NCBI RefSeq assembly: GCF_008253865.1
Contig: NZ_CP042331.1
Coordinates: forward strand, 4,296,001 to 4,360,000
Origin: Bosea sp. F3-2
Lineage (GTDB): Bacteria > Pseudomonadota > Alphaproteobacteria > Rhizobiales > Beijerinckiaceae
Direction of reading: 5' to 3'
Length of the DNA: 64,000 nt
Position numbers and translations under genes: made by a program. The notes beneath the pieces were generated by a model. The model had not been told where the DNA came from. It made no database searches and saw only the letters and a list, made by a program, of their open reading frames with translations. Position 1 is the first letter of the stretch, and every line of letters starts with the position of its first letter. Below are positions 44,136 through 52,563 of the stretch, one piece after another.

Positions 44136-45412
44136 GCCGCCTCCGGGGGGGCCGTCAGCACGAGGCAGGTGTTCTGGCCGCCGAAGCCGAAGGAGTTGGA
44201 GAGAATCGTCTTCACCTTGGCCTTGCGGGCCTCGTTCGGCACGACATCAAGCGTGATGGCCGGATCCGGATTCGCGTAGTTGATCGTCGGCGGAATCGTG
44301 CCGTTGGCGATGGTAAGGAAGGAGATCACCGCCTCGACCGCGCCGGCGGCCGTCAAGGTGTGGCCGATCATCGACTTGTTCGAGGAGATCGGCAGCTTGG
44401 CCATGCGCTCGCCGAAGACGGCGGCGCAGCTCATCGCCTCCATCTTGTCGTTCTCGGGCGTCGAGGTGCCGTGGGCGTTGATGTAGTCGACATCGTCGGG
44501 CGTCAGGCCGGCATCGGCCAGCGCATCCTGCATGGCGAGGATGGCGGGCTTGCCGTCCGGGCTCGAGCGTGTGCGGTGAAAGCCGTCGCCGCGCTCGCCG
44601 CAGCCCGCGACGATGCCGAGGATGGTGGCGCCGCGCGCCAGCGCGTGGTCGTAATCCTCCAGCACCAGCGCGCCGGCGCCCTCGCCCATGACGAAGCCGT
44701 CGCGATTCTTCGAGAAGGGCTTGGCGGCGCCTTCCGGCGGGTCGTTCTGGGTCGAAAGGGCCGAGAGCAGCGAGAAGCGGATCAGCGCCTCGGCATGGAT
44801 CGAGCCGTCGGTGCCAATGCAGAGTGCAGCCTGCGTCTCGCCACGACGGATCGCCTCGACGCCCATCTGAATCGCGGTCGCGCCCGAGGAGCAGGCGGTC
44901 GAGAGTGAGATCGGCGAGCCCTTGGTGCCGAAGCGGTCGGCGATATGGTCAGCGACGCCGCCGAAGACGAAGAGCTCGTGCATCGCCGCAAACTTGCGGG
45001 TCGCGGCAGCGCGCAGCAGGCCGTCATAGTCGACCTCGCCATCGACGGCCTGGGCGAGTTCCTGCTTCTGCGGCCATTCCATCTCGACGGGCGGGACGGC
45101 CATGAACAGCTCGCCGGGGAAGTCGCCATCCGGTCCGATGCCGCTCTGGCCGACCGCTTCTTCAGCGGCGAGGGTCGCGAGCTTCTCGGAGAGCTGGGGG
45201 GCGGTGAAGGGGCCGTCGAAGAGGAAGTCGACCGTGCCGCCGATGGTGGTCCGCAGCCCTTCGGTCGGGAAGCGCTCGATGCGGTGGATGCCGGACTGGC
45301 CGGCGGTCAGCGCCTGCCAGTTGGCGTCCTTGCCTTGGCCCAGTGACGTAACGACGCCGAGGCCGGTGACGGCGACGAGCGGACGGCCCTTGGCATCACG
45401 ATGCGTGGTCAT
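44132..45412 (-). CDS. Beta-ketoacyl-ACP synthase (FabF-like), catalytically complete
   Basis: The 426-residue condensing enzyme has the full Cys-His-His triad: STACSSGATAIQ (Cys), NAHGTSTPENDK (His) and NKSMIGHTLTAAGAVEA (His), with GFGGQNTCLVL at the end. It elongates acyl chains by adding malonyl-ACP; here it presumably extends the chain on AcpXL. It starts 12 bp after the stop of a partner ketosynthase that lacks this triad, suggesting a heterodimer. Confidence 0.95.
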   Translation of the reverse strand: MTTHRDAKGRPLVAVTGLGVVTSLGQGKDANWQALTAGQSGIHRIERFPTEGLRTTIGGTVDFLFDGPFTAPQLSEKLATLAAEEAVGQSGIGPDGDFPGELFMAVPPVEMEWPQKQELAQAVDGEVDYDGLLRAAATRKFAAMHELFVFGGVADHIADRFGTKGSPISLSTACSSGATAIQMGVEAIRRGETQAALCIGTDGSIHAEALIRFSLLSALSTQNDPPEGAAKPFSKNRDGFVMGEGAGALVLEDYDHALARGATILGIVAGCGERGDGFHRTRSSPDGKPAILAMQDALADAGLTPDDVDYINAHGTSTPENDKMEAMSCAAVFGERMAKLPISSNKSMIGHTLTAAGAVEAVISFLTIANGTIPPTINYANPDPAITLDVVPNEARKAKVKTILSNSFGFGGQNTCLVLTAPPEAA

Positions 45413-45424
45413 GGCTTCAACCTC

Positions 45425-46573
45425 TCACGCTTGAACCAGATGCGCGGCGCCCTCGCCACGCCAGTGGCCGGCGCCGGTGACGATTGCTTCCTTCGCCTGG
45501 CCGGCTGACAGGGCGATTGCCGCCAGCGCCACCGAAACAGGGAAGGCGGCCTCGACGCCATGGCCGACGAGATCGCCGGCGGCGATGCGTTTGGCGGAGG
45601 GAGCCGCCGCCTTCAGCGCTGCCGCCTCCTCGGCCGTAATGCCAGCGCAGCCGGTCGCGGCGGAGATGGCAAGACTGTCGGGGCCGATCGCGCCGAAGGC
45701 ACCGACGAGCTTCGTCAAGGCGGACTCGACGGTGCCCGGCGCGCGGCGGCTGCGGGCAGCGCCTGCATGGCTGAGCTTCGCATAGGCCTTGGCGCCGCGT
45801 GCCGCGGCGCGCTCGGCCGATTCCAGCACGAGGAAGGCGCCGGCGCTGCCGGTGATCAGGCCCGGCGCGTCCTCGCGCTCGAACACGGGCGCAAAGCTGT
45901 CGCGGCGCAGATAGCCACCGAGCTCGAAGAGCAGCAGCATGTCGCGGCGCTCGGCATTGTAGGCGCCGCCGACGAGCATCAGATCCGACTGGCCGGAGGC
46001 GATGCGGGCGTGCGCCGTGCGGATCGCGTCGACGCCGGCCTGCTCCTCGCCCATGAAGGTGCGCGAGGGGCCGGTGACGCCGTGGACGATGGCGATATTG
46101 CCGGCGAGCAGATTGGAAAGCTGGGCCAGGAAGAGCGTGGGGCGGAGATCGCCCATCAAGTGCTCGTTGAGATAGGCGCCGGGCTCGTTCGCGCCGCGCA
46201 GACCGCTGAGGATGGCGGAATCGACGGCATGGTCGCGCTCGCCGCCACCGGCCGCGACGATGACCTGCAGGGCGCTCTTGGCCTCGGCATCATCCTTCAA
46301 CCCGGCGGAATCGAGAGCGAGCCCGGCGGCATAGACGCCGAGGCGCTGCCAGGGCTCCATCTGGCGCTGGTCGGATTTCTTCGGGATCTGGCGGTCCAGC
46401 TCCAGCGCAAGGAGCGGATGGACCGGATAGGGCTCGAAGCTCTCGGTGTCGACGACCGGCGTGCCGCCGGCGGCGAGTGCCGCGGCGTGGGCCTCGATGC
46501 CTTCGCCGAGGCTGGAGGCGATGCCGATGCCGGTGATGACCACGTCCCGACGGTTCATCGTCATATCGCTCAT
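45425..46573 (-). CDS. Ketosynthase-like protein lacking catalytic residues (chain-length-factor-like)
   Basis: The 382-residue protein keeps the thiolase fold: VVITGIGIASSLGEG at the start, GSAGAFLVLESAERA in the centre and LVGHGVEAAFPVS toward the end. Where the active cysteine should be it reads SRTFMGEEQAGVDAI, and the first His motif is replaced by AATGCAGITAEEA; only a GH remains of the second His region. This resembles the inactive chain-length-factor subunit of type II polyketide synthases. Its gene overlaps the dehydratase gene by 4 bp. Confidence 0.88.
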   Translation of the reverse strand: MSDMTMNRRDVVITGIGIASSLGEGIEAHAAALAAGGTPVVDTESFEPYPVHPLLALELDRQIPKKSDQRQMEPWQRLGVYAAGLALDSAGLKDDAEAKSALQVIVAAGGGERDHAVDSAILSGLRGANEPGAYLNEHLMGDLRPTLFLAQLSNLLAGNIAIVHGVTGPSRTFMGEEQAGVDAIRTAHARIASGQSDLMLVGGAYNAERRDMLLLFELGGYLRRDSFAPVFEREDAPGLITGSAGAFLVLESAERAAARGAKAYAKLSHAGAARSRRAPGTVESALTKLVGAFGAIGPDSLAISAATGCAGITAEEAAALKAAAPSAKRIAAGDLVGHGVEAAFPVSVALAAIALSAGQAKEAIVTGAGHWRGEGAAHLVQA

Positions 46574-47034
46574 GGAGCAGGCTCCGGCTGCAGGCCGATG
46601 GCTTCGATGCGCCGCTGCATGAGCGCGCGCATATCGGCGGGGAAGGGCATCAGGCGGAAGCGCAGCTCCGCATCGCAGATCGGCTTGCCGTTGCTCGTCA
46701 GCTTCGCCTTCGTCGCCGCGTAGCCCGAACCCTCGATCACGAGCTCGGCGCTGGCTTCCAGCTCGGCGTTAGGCTCGACGAAGCTGCGGAAGCGCGCCTT
46801 GTCGACCGTCATCAGGAATGGCATCTGCGAGAGCCCGTTGAGGCCGAGCAGCAAATAGCCCGAGGCCTGCGCCATGGTTTCGGTCAGGAGCACGCCGGGC
46901 ACCAGCGGATGGCCCGGAAAGTGGCCCTCGAAAACCGGGCTTTCGGCGGGGACGGTGGAGCGTGTGACGATACGCTTCTGCGACGGATCGAAGGTCACGA
47001 CCCGGTCGATCATGTCGAAATATTCGAGACGCAT
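46570..47034 (-). CDS. FabZ-like 3-hydroxyacyl-ACP dehydratase of the acpXL cluster
   Basis: This hotdog-fold dehydratase has the active-site His in PVFEGHFPGHPLVPGVL and the Glu in TETMAQASGYLL. It is 154 residues, close to FabZ. It would dehydrate the 3-hydroxyacyl chain on AcpXL. The final 25 residues (ADMRALMQRRIEAIGLQPEPAP) are an extra tail. The start is ATG at 47034. Confidence 0.92.
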   Translation of the reverse strand: MRLEYFDMIDRVVTFDPSQKRIVTRSTVPAESPVFEGHFPGHPLVPGVLLTETMAQASGYLLLGLNGLSQMPFLMTVDKARFRSFVEPNAELEASAELVIEGSGYAATKAKLTSNGKPICDAELRFRLMPFPADMRALMQRRIEAIGLQPEPAP

Positions 47035-47077
47035 GCGATCCTTGGTCTGCTGGGCGCCAGAACGGCGCGAGGCCGCG

Positions 47078-47099
47078 GCGCGGATCGGAGGATCCGCGC
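47078..47099. repeat. Perfect 9-bp hairpin between acpXL and the dehydratase gene
   Basis: GCGCGGATC-GGAG-GATCCGCGC stands in the 153-bp gap after acpXL. It lacks a T-tract. It could act as an RNA stability or attenuation element setting acpXL above the enzymes downstream. Confidence 0.4.
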
Positions 47100-47187
47100 A
47101 ACGGCCCCTATGCTCTATCGGGCGCGGCGCTTCGGCTCAAGCCCGGCAATCCCGGTGGCTTCGGCCGGAGCTTTCACGCTTTCGTCG

Positions 47188-47469
47188 TCACGCCTTCTTG
47201 GCGGCGACGAGGTCGTCGATGCGCTTGCAGAGGTTCTCGAGCACGAAATACTGCTCGGCCGGAGCCTTGCCCTCGTTGACTTCCTGCGTCCACTGCTCGA
47301 GCGGCAGCTTGATGCCGAACGCCTTGTCGATCGCGAAGGCGATGTCGAGGAAGGCGAGGGAATCGATGCCGAGGTCGTCGATCGCGTGGCTCTGCGGTGT
47401 GATCTTCTCGCGCGGAATATCGCAGGTTTCGGAAATGATGCCGGCGACCGTCTCGAACGTGGCGGACAT
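47188..47469 (-). CDS. acpXL: Acyl carrier protein AcpXL
   Basis: The 93-residue acidic carrier protein bears the phosphopantetheine serine in DDLGIDSLAFLDIAFAIDKAFGI. It differs from AcpP by its longer C-terminus (WTQEVNEGKAPAEQYFVLENLCKRIDDLVAAKKA), the mark of AcpXL, which carries the very-long-chain hydroxy fatty acid for lipid A in Rhizobiales. It is the first gene of the cluster running to lpxXL. The ATG at 47469 matches the family start. Confidence 0.95.
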   Translation of the reverse strand: MSATFETVAGIISETCDIPREKITPQSHAIDDLGIDSLAFLDIAFAIDKAFGIKLPLEQWTQEVNEGKAPAEQYFVLENLCKRIDDLVAAKKA

Positions 47470-47622
47470 GCTGCGGGTGCTCCCGTCTGTTGTCGGTGAT
47501 GGCGGACGACATCCGAGCGCGGGATGTCGCCTGCGCCTGCCCCTAGTCGCCACCGAGGATGACTGAAACGCCCCCTTACACTGCGGCGGGCGCGAGGACA
47601 ACCGGGGTGGGTCCTCAATGCA

Positions 47623-47648
47623 TCATGGCCGGCTTGCGCCGGCCATGA
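47623..47648 (-). terminator. Hairpin after acnA
   Basis: TCATGGCCGGC-TTGC-GCCGGCCATGA is an 11-bp perfect stem about 25 bp past the acnA stop. No T-run follows on the minus strand, so it may stabilise the 3' end rather than terminate alone. Confidence 0.6.
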
Positions 47649-47672
47649 CCCGTTTTGGTGCTGTTATCCCGT

Positions 47673-50372
47673 TCAGGCGGCGAGGCCGCGCAGGACGTAG
47701 TGCAGGATGCCGGCGTTCTTGAAGTAGTCGATCTCGTCCAGCGTATCGATGCGGCAGAGGATCGGCACCTTCTTCATCGAGCCGTCGGCATAGGTGATCT
47801 CGGCTTCCATCATCTGGCGCGGCTTGACGTTGGCCAGACCCTTGATGGTGACGAGCTCGTCGCCCTTGAGGTCGAGCGAGGCCCAGCTGGTACCTTCCGC
47901 CAGGGTGAAGGGCACAACACCCATGCCGACCAGGTTCGAGCGATGGATGCGCTCGAAGCTCTGGGCGATCACCGCCTTGACGCCGAGCAGGTTGGTGCCC
48001 TTCGCCGCCCAGTCGCGCGACGAGCCGTTGCCGTATTCGACGCCGGCGAAGATGACGAGCGGGACATTCTCCTGCTTGTACTTCATCGCCGCGTCGTAGA
48101 TCGGCAGCTCTTCCTTCGATGGGTAGTGGATGGTGTAGCCGCCCTCGCGGCCGTTCGGACCGAGCATGTGGTTGCGGATGCGGATGTTGGCGAAGGTGCC
48201 CCGCATCATCACCTCATGGTTGCCGCGGCGCGTGCCGTACTGGTTGAAGTCGGCGACCGCGACGCCGTTCTCCGTCAGATATTGACCGGCGGGCGAGGCA
48301 GCCTTGATCGAACCGGCCGGAGAGATGTGGTCGGTGGTGATCTTGTCGCCGAACAGGCCGAGGACGCGGGCACCGGCGATGTCGGTGACGGGATCGGGCT
48401 TCTGGTGCATGCCCTGGAAATAGGGCGGGTTCTGCACATAGGTCGAATCGTCGTCCCAGGCGTAGGTCTCGCTCTTGGGCGCGTCGACCGCCTGCCAGTG
48501 CGCGTCGCCCTTGAAGACGTCGGCGTACTTCTCCTCGAACATCGCGCGGGTGACGTTCTGCTGGATGAAGCTCTGGATCTCCTTGTTGGAGGGCCAGATG
48601 TCCTTCAGGTAGACGTCCTTGCCGTCCGAACCCGTGCCGAGCGGCTGCGTCGTCAGGTCCATCTGGACGGAGCCGGCGAGCGCGTAGGCGACGACCAGCG
48701 GCGGCGAGGCGAGGTAGTTCGCCTGCACGTCCGGCGAGACGCGGCCTTCGAAGTTGCGGTTGCCGGAGATGACGGCGCCCGCGATCAGGCCCTTCTCGTT
48801 GATGGTCTTCGAGATCGGCGCCGGCAGCGGGCCGGAATTGCCGATGCAGGTGGTGCAGCCGAAGCCGACCAGGTTGAAGCCGAGCTTGTCGAGATCGGTC
48901 TGCAGGCCCGCCTTCGCCAGATACTCCGCCACGACCTGCGAGCCGGGCGCCAGCGAGGTCTTGACCCAGGGCTTGACCTTGAGGCCCTTGGCGTTCGCGT
49001 TGCGGGCGAGCAGGCCGGCCGCCATCAGCACCGAGGGGTTCGAGGTGTTGGTGCAGGAGGTGATGGCGGCGATGACGACGTCACCATGGCCGAGGTCGAA
49101 GTCCTCGCCTTCAACCGGCACGCGGCGCGAAAGCTCGCCCCCCTTCTTGTAGTCGTTCTCCATGGCGGCGGCGAAGCCGGCCTTGACGGCGGAGAGATCG
49201 ACGCGGCCTTCCGGACGCTTCGGGCCGGCCATCGACGGCTGCACCGTCGAGAGATCGAGCTCGAGCGTGTCGGTGAAGACTGGATCGGCGGTCTCGCGGG
49301 TGGCGAACAGCCCTTGCGCCTTGGTGTAGGCCTCGACCAGCGCAATGCGCTCCGACTTGCGGCCGGTGGTCGTCAGGTAGTCGAGCGTCTCGGCATCGAC
49401 CGGGAAGAAGCCGCAGGTGGCGCCGTATTCCGGGCCCATATTGGCGATGGTCGCGCGGTCGGCCAGCGTCAGGTTGTAGAGACCGGGGCCGAAGAACTCG
49501 ACGAACTTGCCGACGACGCCCTTCTTGCGCAGCATCTGGGTGACGGTCAGCACCAGGTCGGTGGCGGTGATGCCTTCCTTGAGCGAGCCGGTCAGCTTGA
49601 AGCCGATCACCTCCGGCAGCAGCATCGACTGCGGCTGGCCGAGCATCGCGGCTTCCGCCTCGATGCCGCCGACGCCCCAGCCGAGAACGGCGAGGCCGTT
49701 GACCATGGTGGTGTGCGAGTCGGTGCCGACGAGCGTGTCGGGATAGGCGACCTCGACCTCGGCGCCGTCGATCGTCTCGTTGCGGGTCCAGACGGTCTGG
49801 GCGAGGTATTCGAGGTTGACCTGGTGGCAGATGCCGGTGCCGGGCGGCACGACGCGGAAATTGTCGAAGGCGCCCTGGCCCCATTTCAGGAACTTGTAGC
49901 GTTCGGCGTTGCGCTGATATTCGAGCTCGACGTTCTTGGCGAAGGCCTTGGGCGAGCCGAACTCGTCGACGATGACCGAGTGGTCGATGACGAGATCGAC
50001 CGGCACCAGCGGGTTGATCTTCTGCGGGTCGCCGCCGAGCGCCTTCACGCCGTCGCGCATCGCAGCGAGGTCGACGACCGCCGGAACGCCGGTGAAGTCC
50101 TGCATCAGCACGCGGGCCGGGCGGAAGCCGATCTCCTTGCCGGCCTTGCCCTTGTCGTCGAGCCAGCCGACGAAATTCTCGATGTCGGTCTTGGTGACCG
50201 AGCGGCCGTCCTCGAAGCGCAGCAGGTTCTCGAGCAGCACCTTCATCGAGAAGGGCAGCTTCGAGATGCCGGGCAGGCCGTTCTTCTCGGCGTCGGGGAG
50301 GGAATAATAGGTGTAGGTCTTGCCGCCGGCGGTGAGCGTCTTGCGGGCTTTGAAGGAGTCGAGCGAGGCCAT
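47673..50372 (-). CDS. acnA: Aconitate hydratase A
   Basis: This TCA-cycle enzyme interconverts citrate and isocitrate with a [4Fe-4S] cluster. The 899-residue protein has the cluster cysteines in ITSCTNTSNPSV and FGCTTCIGNSGPL. VLMQDFTGVPAVVDLAAMR, VGTDSHTTMVNGLAVLGWGVGG and EYGNGSSRDWAAKG also match AcnA. Length and start (MASLDSFKARKTL) are standard. A perfect FNR/FixK-type box lies just before the start codon. Confidence 0.98.
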   Translation of the reverse strand: MASLDSFKARKTLTAGGKTYTYYSLPDAEKNGLPGISKLPFSMKVLLENLLRFEDGRSVTKTDIENFVGWLDDKGKAGKEIGFRPARVLMQDFTGVPAVVDLAAMRDGVKALGGDPQKINPLVPVDLVIDHSVIVDEFGSPKAFAKNVELEYQRNAERYKFLKWGQGAFDNFRVVPPGTGICHQVNLEYLAQTVWTRNETIDGAEVEVAYPDTLVGTDSHTTMVNGLAVLGWGVGGIEAEAAMLGQPQSMLLPEVIGFKLTGSLKEGITATDLVLTVTQMLRKKGVVGKFVEFFGPGLYNLTLADRATIANMGPEYGATCGFFPVDAETLDYLTTTGRKSERIALVEAYTKAQGLFATRETADPVFTDTLELDLSTVQPSMAGPKRPEGRVDLSAVKAGFAAAMENDYKKGGELSRRVPVEGEDFDLGHGDVVIAAITSCTNTSNPSVLMAAGLLARNANAKGLKVKPWVKTSLAPGSQVVAEYLAKAGLQTDLDKLGFNLVGFGCTTCIGNSGPLPAPISKTINEKGLIAGAVISGNRNFEGRVSPDVQANYLASPPLVVAYALAGSVQMDLTTQPLGTGSDGKDVYLKDIWPSNKEIQSFIQQNVTRAMFEEKYADVFKGDAHWQAVDAPKSETYAWDDDSTYVQNPPYFQGMHQKPDPVTDIAGARVLGLFGDKITTDHISPAGSIKAASPAGQYLTENGVAVADFNQYGTRRGNHEVMMRGTFANIRIRNHMLGPNGREGGYTIHYPSKEELPIYDAAMKYKQENVPLVIFAGVEYGNGSSRDWAAKGTNLLGVKAVIAQSFERIHRSNLVGMGVVPFTLAEGTSWASLDLKGDELVTIKGLANVKPRQMMEAEITYADGSMKKVPILCRIDTLDEIDYFKNAGILHYVLRGLAA

Positions 50373-50378
50373 TCGGGC

Positions 50379-50392
50379 TTGATCCTGATCAA
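50379..50392. promoter_or_regulatory. FNR/FixK-type box directly before acnA
   Basis: TTGATCCTGATCAA is an exact match to TTGAT-N4-ATCAA, inside the longer palindrome CTTGATC-CT-GATCAAG. It lies 6 bases upstream of the acnA ATG, overlapping where the ribosome site would be. A site so close to the start would more likely repress than activate, unless a promoter further upstream is used. Confidence 0.6.
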
Positions 50393-50591
50393 GGGGTTGC
50401 GGTCGCGACCGGCTCGCCCTTGCGGACGGCGCCGTTCGAAGGCCTAATGCGCATGACGCGCGCGCCGCCTCGGGAGTGCCCGAGCCCCGCGCCGGATCGG
50501 CGTGCGGCGTAGCCGCGGGTTCTATAGAGCAATTCCAAGAAGCGCGCTAGATGAACGAAATGTGGTCGAACCTATCGGCGGCAGCGCTGCC

Positions 50592-51215
50592 TTGACGCAA
50601 GTTTCATTCCCGACGACGCGCCTTTTCGCCGAGAATCTCGCCTGCCGCCGCGGTGGCAGGCTGATCTTCGAAGGGCTGAGCTTCGAGCTTGGATCCGGCG
50701 AGGCGATCGCCCTGACCGGCCGCAACGGCGCCGGCAAGTCCAGCCTCATCGCCATGCTGTGCGGACGGCTGCGGCCGGATGGCGGCCTGATCCGTCTGGA
50801 GGGCGGCGAGGAGGAAGCCCATCTCGCCGAGGTTTCGCATCTCGTCGGCCATCGCGACGGGCTGAAGACGGCGCTGACGGCACGGGAAAACCTCGTCTTT
50901 GCGCAGTCTGTCCTCGGTGACGCGGCCCTAACGCCGGAAGGTGCGCTGGCGGTGGTGGGGCTTGCCCATGTGGCGGATCTGCCGGTTGGCTATCTGTCCG
51001 CTGGGCAGAGGCGGCGGGTTGCCTTGGCGCGGCTTCTGGTGTCGCGGCGCCCCTACTGGTTGCTCGACGAGCCGATGTCGGCGCTCGATAGCGCCTCGCA
51101 GCGCATGCTGATCGCCTTGATGCAGGAGCATCTCGCCGCGGGAGGAGCGATCCTTGCCGCGACCCATGGGCCGCTCGGCCTGGAAACGGCTCGCGAAATG
51201 AGGATTGGACCGTGA
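50592..51215 (+). CDS. ccmA: Heme exporter ATP-binding protein CcmA
   Basis: This ATPase of the CcmABCD system energises release of heme-loaded CcmE for cytochrome c maturation. Motifs are Walker A TGRNGAGKSSLI, signature YLSAGQRRRVALARLL, Walker B YWLLDEPMSALD and switch ATHGPLG. From the TTG at 50592 the protein has 207 residues, equal to E. coli CcmA. The frame is open further upstream (GTG at 50562), but the ABC domain begins immediately after the TTG. A family A repeat separates it from ccmB. Confidence 0.93.
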   Translation: MTQVSFPTTRLFAENLACRRGGRLIFEGLSFELGSGEAIALTGRNGAGKSSLIAMLCGRLRPDGGLIRLEGGEEEAHLAEVSHLVGHRDGLKTALTARENLVFAQSVLGDAALTPEGALAVVGLAHVADLPVGYLSAGQRRRVALARLLVSRRPYWLLDEPMSALDSASQRMLIALMQEHLAAGGAILAATHGPLGLETAREMRIGP

Positions 51216-51234
51216 AGGAGTTCCGTTGGCTTCC

Positions 51235-51336
51235 GCGTCATTCCGGGCGATCGCAGGTCGACCCGGAATCCATCGGAGGGCTCCGGAGCCTTACGATGGA
51301 TCCCGGATCTCCGCTTCGCTGCGTCCGGGATGACGG
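51235..51336. repeat. Dispersed palindromic repeat, family A copy 7, inside the ccm operon
   Basis: Edges GCGTCATTCCGGGC and GTCCGGGATGACGGCGC; interior ACCCGGAATCCATCGG / ACGATGGATCCCGGATC. It lies in the 148-bp gap between ccmA and ccmB, an unusual place as these genes are normally tight. Confidence 0.88.
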
Positions 51337-51363
51337 CGCGAGTGGGGTAGCGGGCGCGCGGCC

Positions 51364-52032
51364 ATGACGGGTCCCTTCCTCGCCATCCTGAAACGCGACC
51401 TCGCTCTGGCTTCACGCGCCGGTGGCGGCGGAGAACTGGCGCTCGTCTTCTTCCTGACGCTCGTCGTGCTCGTGCCTTTCGCGCTCGGTCCCGATCTCAA
51501 TCTGCTCTCGCGGATCGGTCCTGCAATCCTCTGGCTCGGCGCGCTGCTTTCGGTGCTGATCGGGCTCGACCGGTTGTTTCAGAGCGACGAGGAGGACGGT
51601 TCGCTCGACCTGATCCGGGCTTCGAGCTTGCCGCTCGAACTCGCCGTGCTGGCCAAGGGGCTGGCGCATTGGCTGACGACCGGCCTGCCGCTGGCGCTGG
51701 TCACGCCGCTGCTCGGCCTGCTGGTGGCTCTGCCCGGCGAGGGCGTGCTGCCGCTGGTCGCGACACTTCTCGTCGGCACTCCGGCGCTGAGCTTCATCGG
51801 GGCGGGCGGTGCGGCTCTGGCGGCGAGCCTCAGGCGCGGTGGGCTGATCGTGCCGGTGCTGGTCGCGCCGCTGACGGTGCCGGTGCTGATTTTCGGGGTT
51901 TCGGCGGCGAATGCGGCGCTGGGCGGCACCGTGCCGTTCCTGACACCTTTCCTGATCCTGTGTGCGATCTCGCTCGCGGCGATCGTCGTGGGGACGGTCG
52001 CTGCGGCCGCAGCCCTGCGTCAGGCCGACTGA
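51364..52032 (+). CDS. ccmB: Heme exporter membrane protein CcmB
   Basis: The 222-residue permease partner of CcmA has six hydrophobic segments. Family features are ILKRDLALASRAGGGGELALVFFLTLVVLVPFALGP, the DRLFQSDEEDGSLDLI loop that binds the ATPase, and GGAALAASLRRGGLIVPVLVAPLTVPVLIFG. The start is ATG at 51364. Its end overlaps the converging small gene by 13 bp. Confidence 0.95.
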   Translation: MTGPFLAILKRDLALASRAGGGGELALVFFLTLVVLVPFALGPDLNLLSRIGPAILWLGALLSVLIGLDRLFQSDEEDGSLDLIRASSLPLELAVLAKGLAHWLTTGLPLALVTPLLGLLVALPGEGVLPLVATLLVGTPALSFIGAGGAALAASLRRGGLIVPVLVAPLTVPVLIFGVSAANAALGGTVPFLTPFLILCAISLAAIVVGTVAAAAALRQAD

Positions 52033-52256
52033 ATGCGGCCGCCTTTGGCTCCGACGAGCTCGACCGCGCAGCCGCATTGGGCGGCGAGGCGGGCGACTGT
52101 GGCGACAATTGCGTCGAGATCGACCTCGCCGGCATCATGTCGGCTGCGGATCTCTTCGGCCGTGGCGTAAAGGTCGATGACGAGAGACTGGCTGGCTTTC
52201 GAGCGGATCGTCTGCTCGACTTCGCGCTGGACCTCGTCGGATAGTTGAAGCCGCAT
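52020..52256 (-). CDS. Small hypothetical protein converging on ccmB
   Basis: The 78-residue product (MRLQLSDEVQREVEQTIRSK at the start; VARLAAQCGCAVELVGAKGG near the end) has no recognised domain. Codon use is normal for the window and the acidic/basic pattern predicts helices, so it looks real. Two further ATGs lie upstream at 52262 and 52271; GGGGA favours 52256. It overlaps the ccmB 3' end by 13 bp on the opposite strand. Confidence 0.6.
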   Translation of the reverse strand: MRLQLSDEVQREVEQTIRSKASQSLVIDLYATAEEIRSRHDAGEVDLDAIVATVARLAAQCGCAVELVGAKGGRIQSA

Positions 52257-52271
52257 CTTCATCCCCCGCAT

Positions 52272-52563
52272 CCGGTGGGCAAGCTAGAGGATCGATCTAC
52301 CGCTTGCAAGAACGGTGAGAAAAACTGCAACAGCTTCAATGTGATAACCATTAGCCGGCATCGTTTCGCAGGCGCTGGTCGAGGCGGAATCCAGTGGGCG
52401 CCTGGAATTGCGCCGGTCCGACAAAGGCTTGGATCGCGGAGCACCATCGCAGGGCACTCCGGTTCGTGATGTCGCAGCCAGGTCGGGCGCATTGCTTGGA
52501 ACCCGTCGAGATTGCTAAAAGCTGGCGCCATGGCAATTAGCCCGAGATGACACCGCCAGCACG
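52272..52563. other. Intergenic region between ccmB and ccmC
   Basis: This 292-bp stretch splits the ccm genes. It is lower in GC than the surroundings around 52310-52360 (AAAAACTGCAACAGCTTC, GTGATAACCATTAG). No gene, repeat of the families above or terminator is seen. It probably holds the ccmC promoter and the promoter of the small minus-strand gene. Confidence 0.5.
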
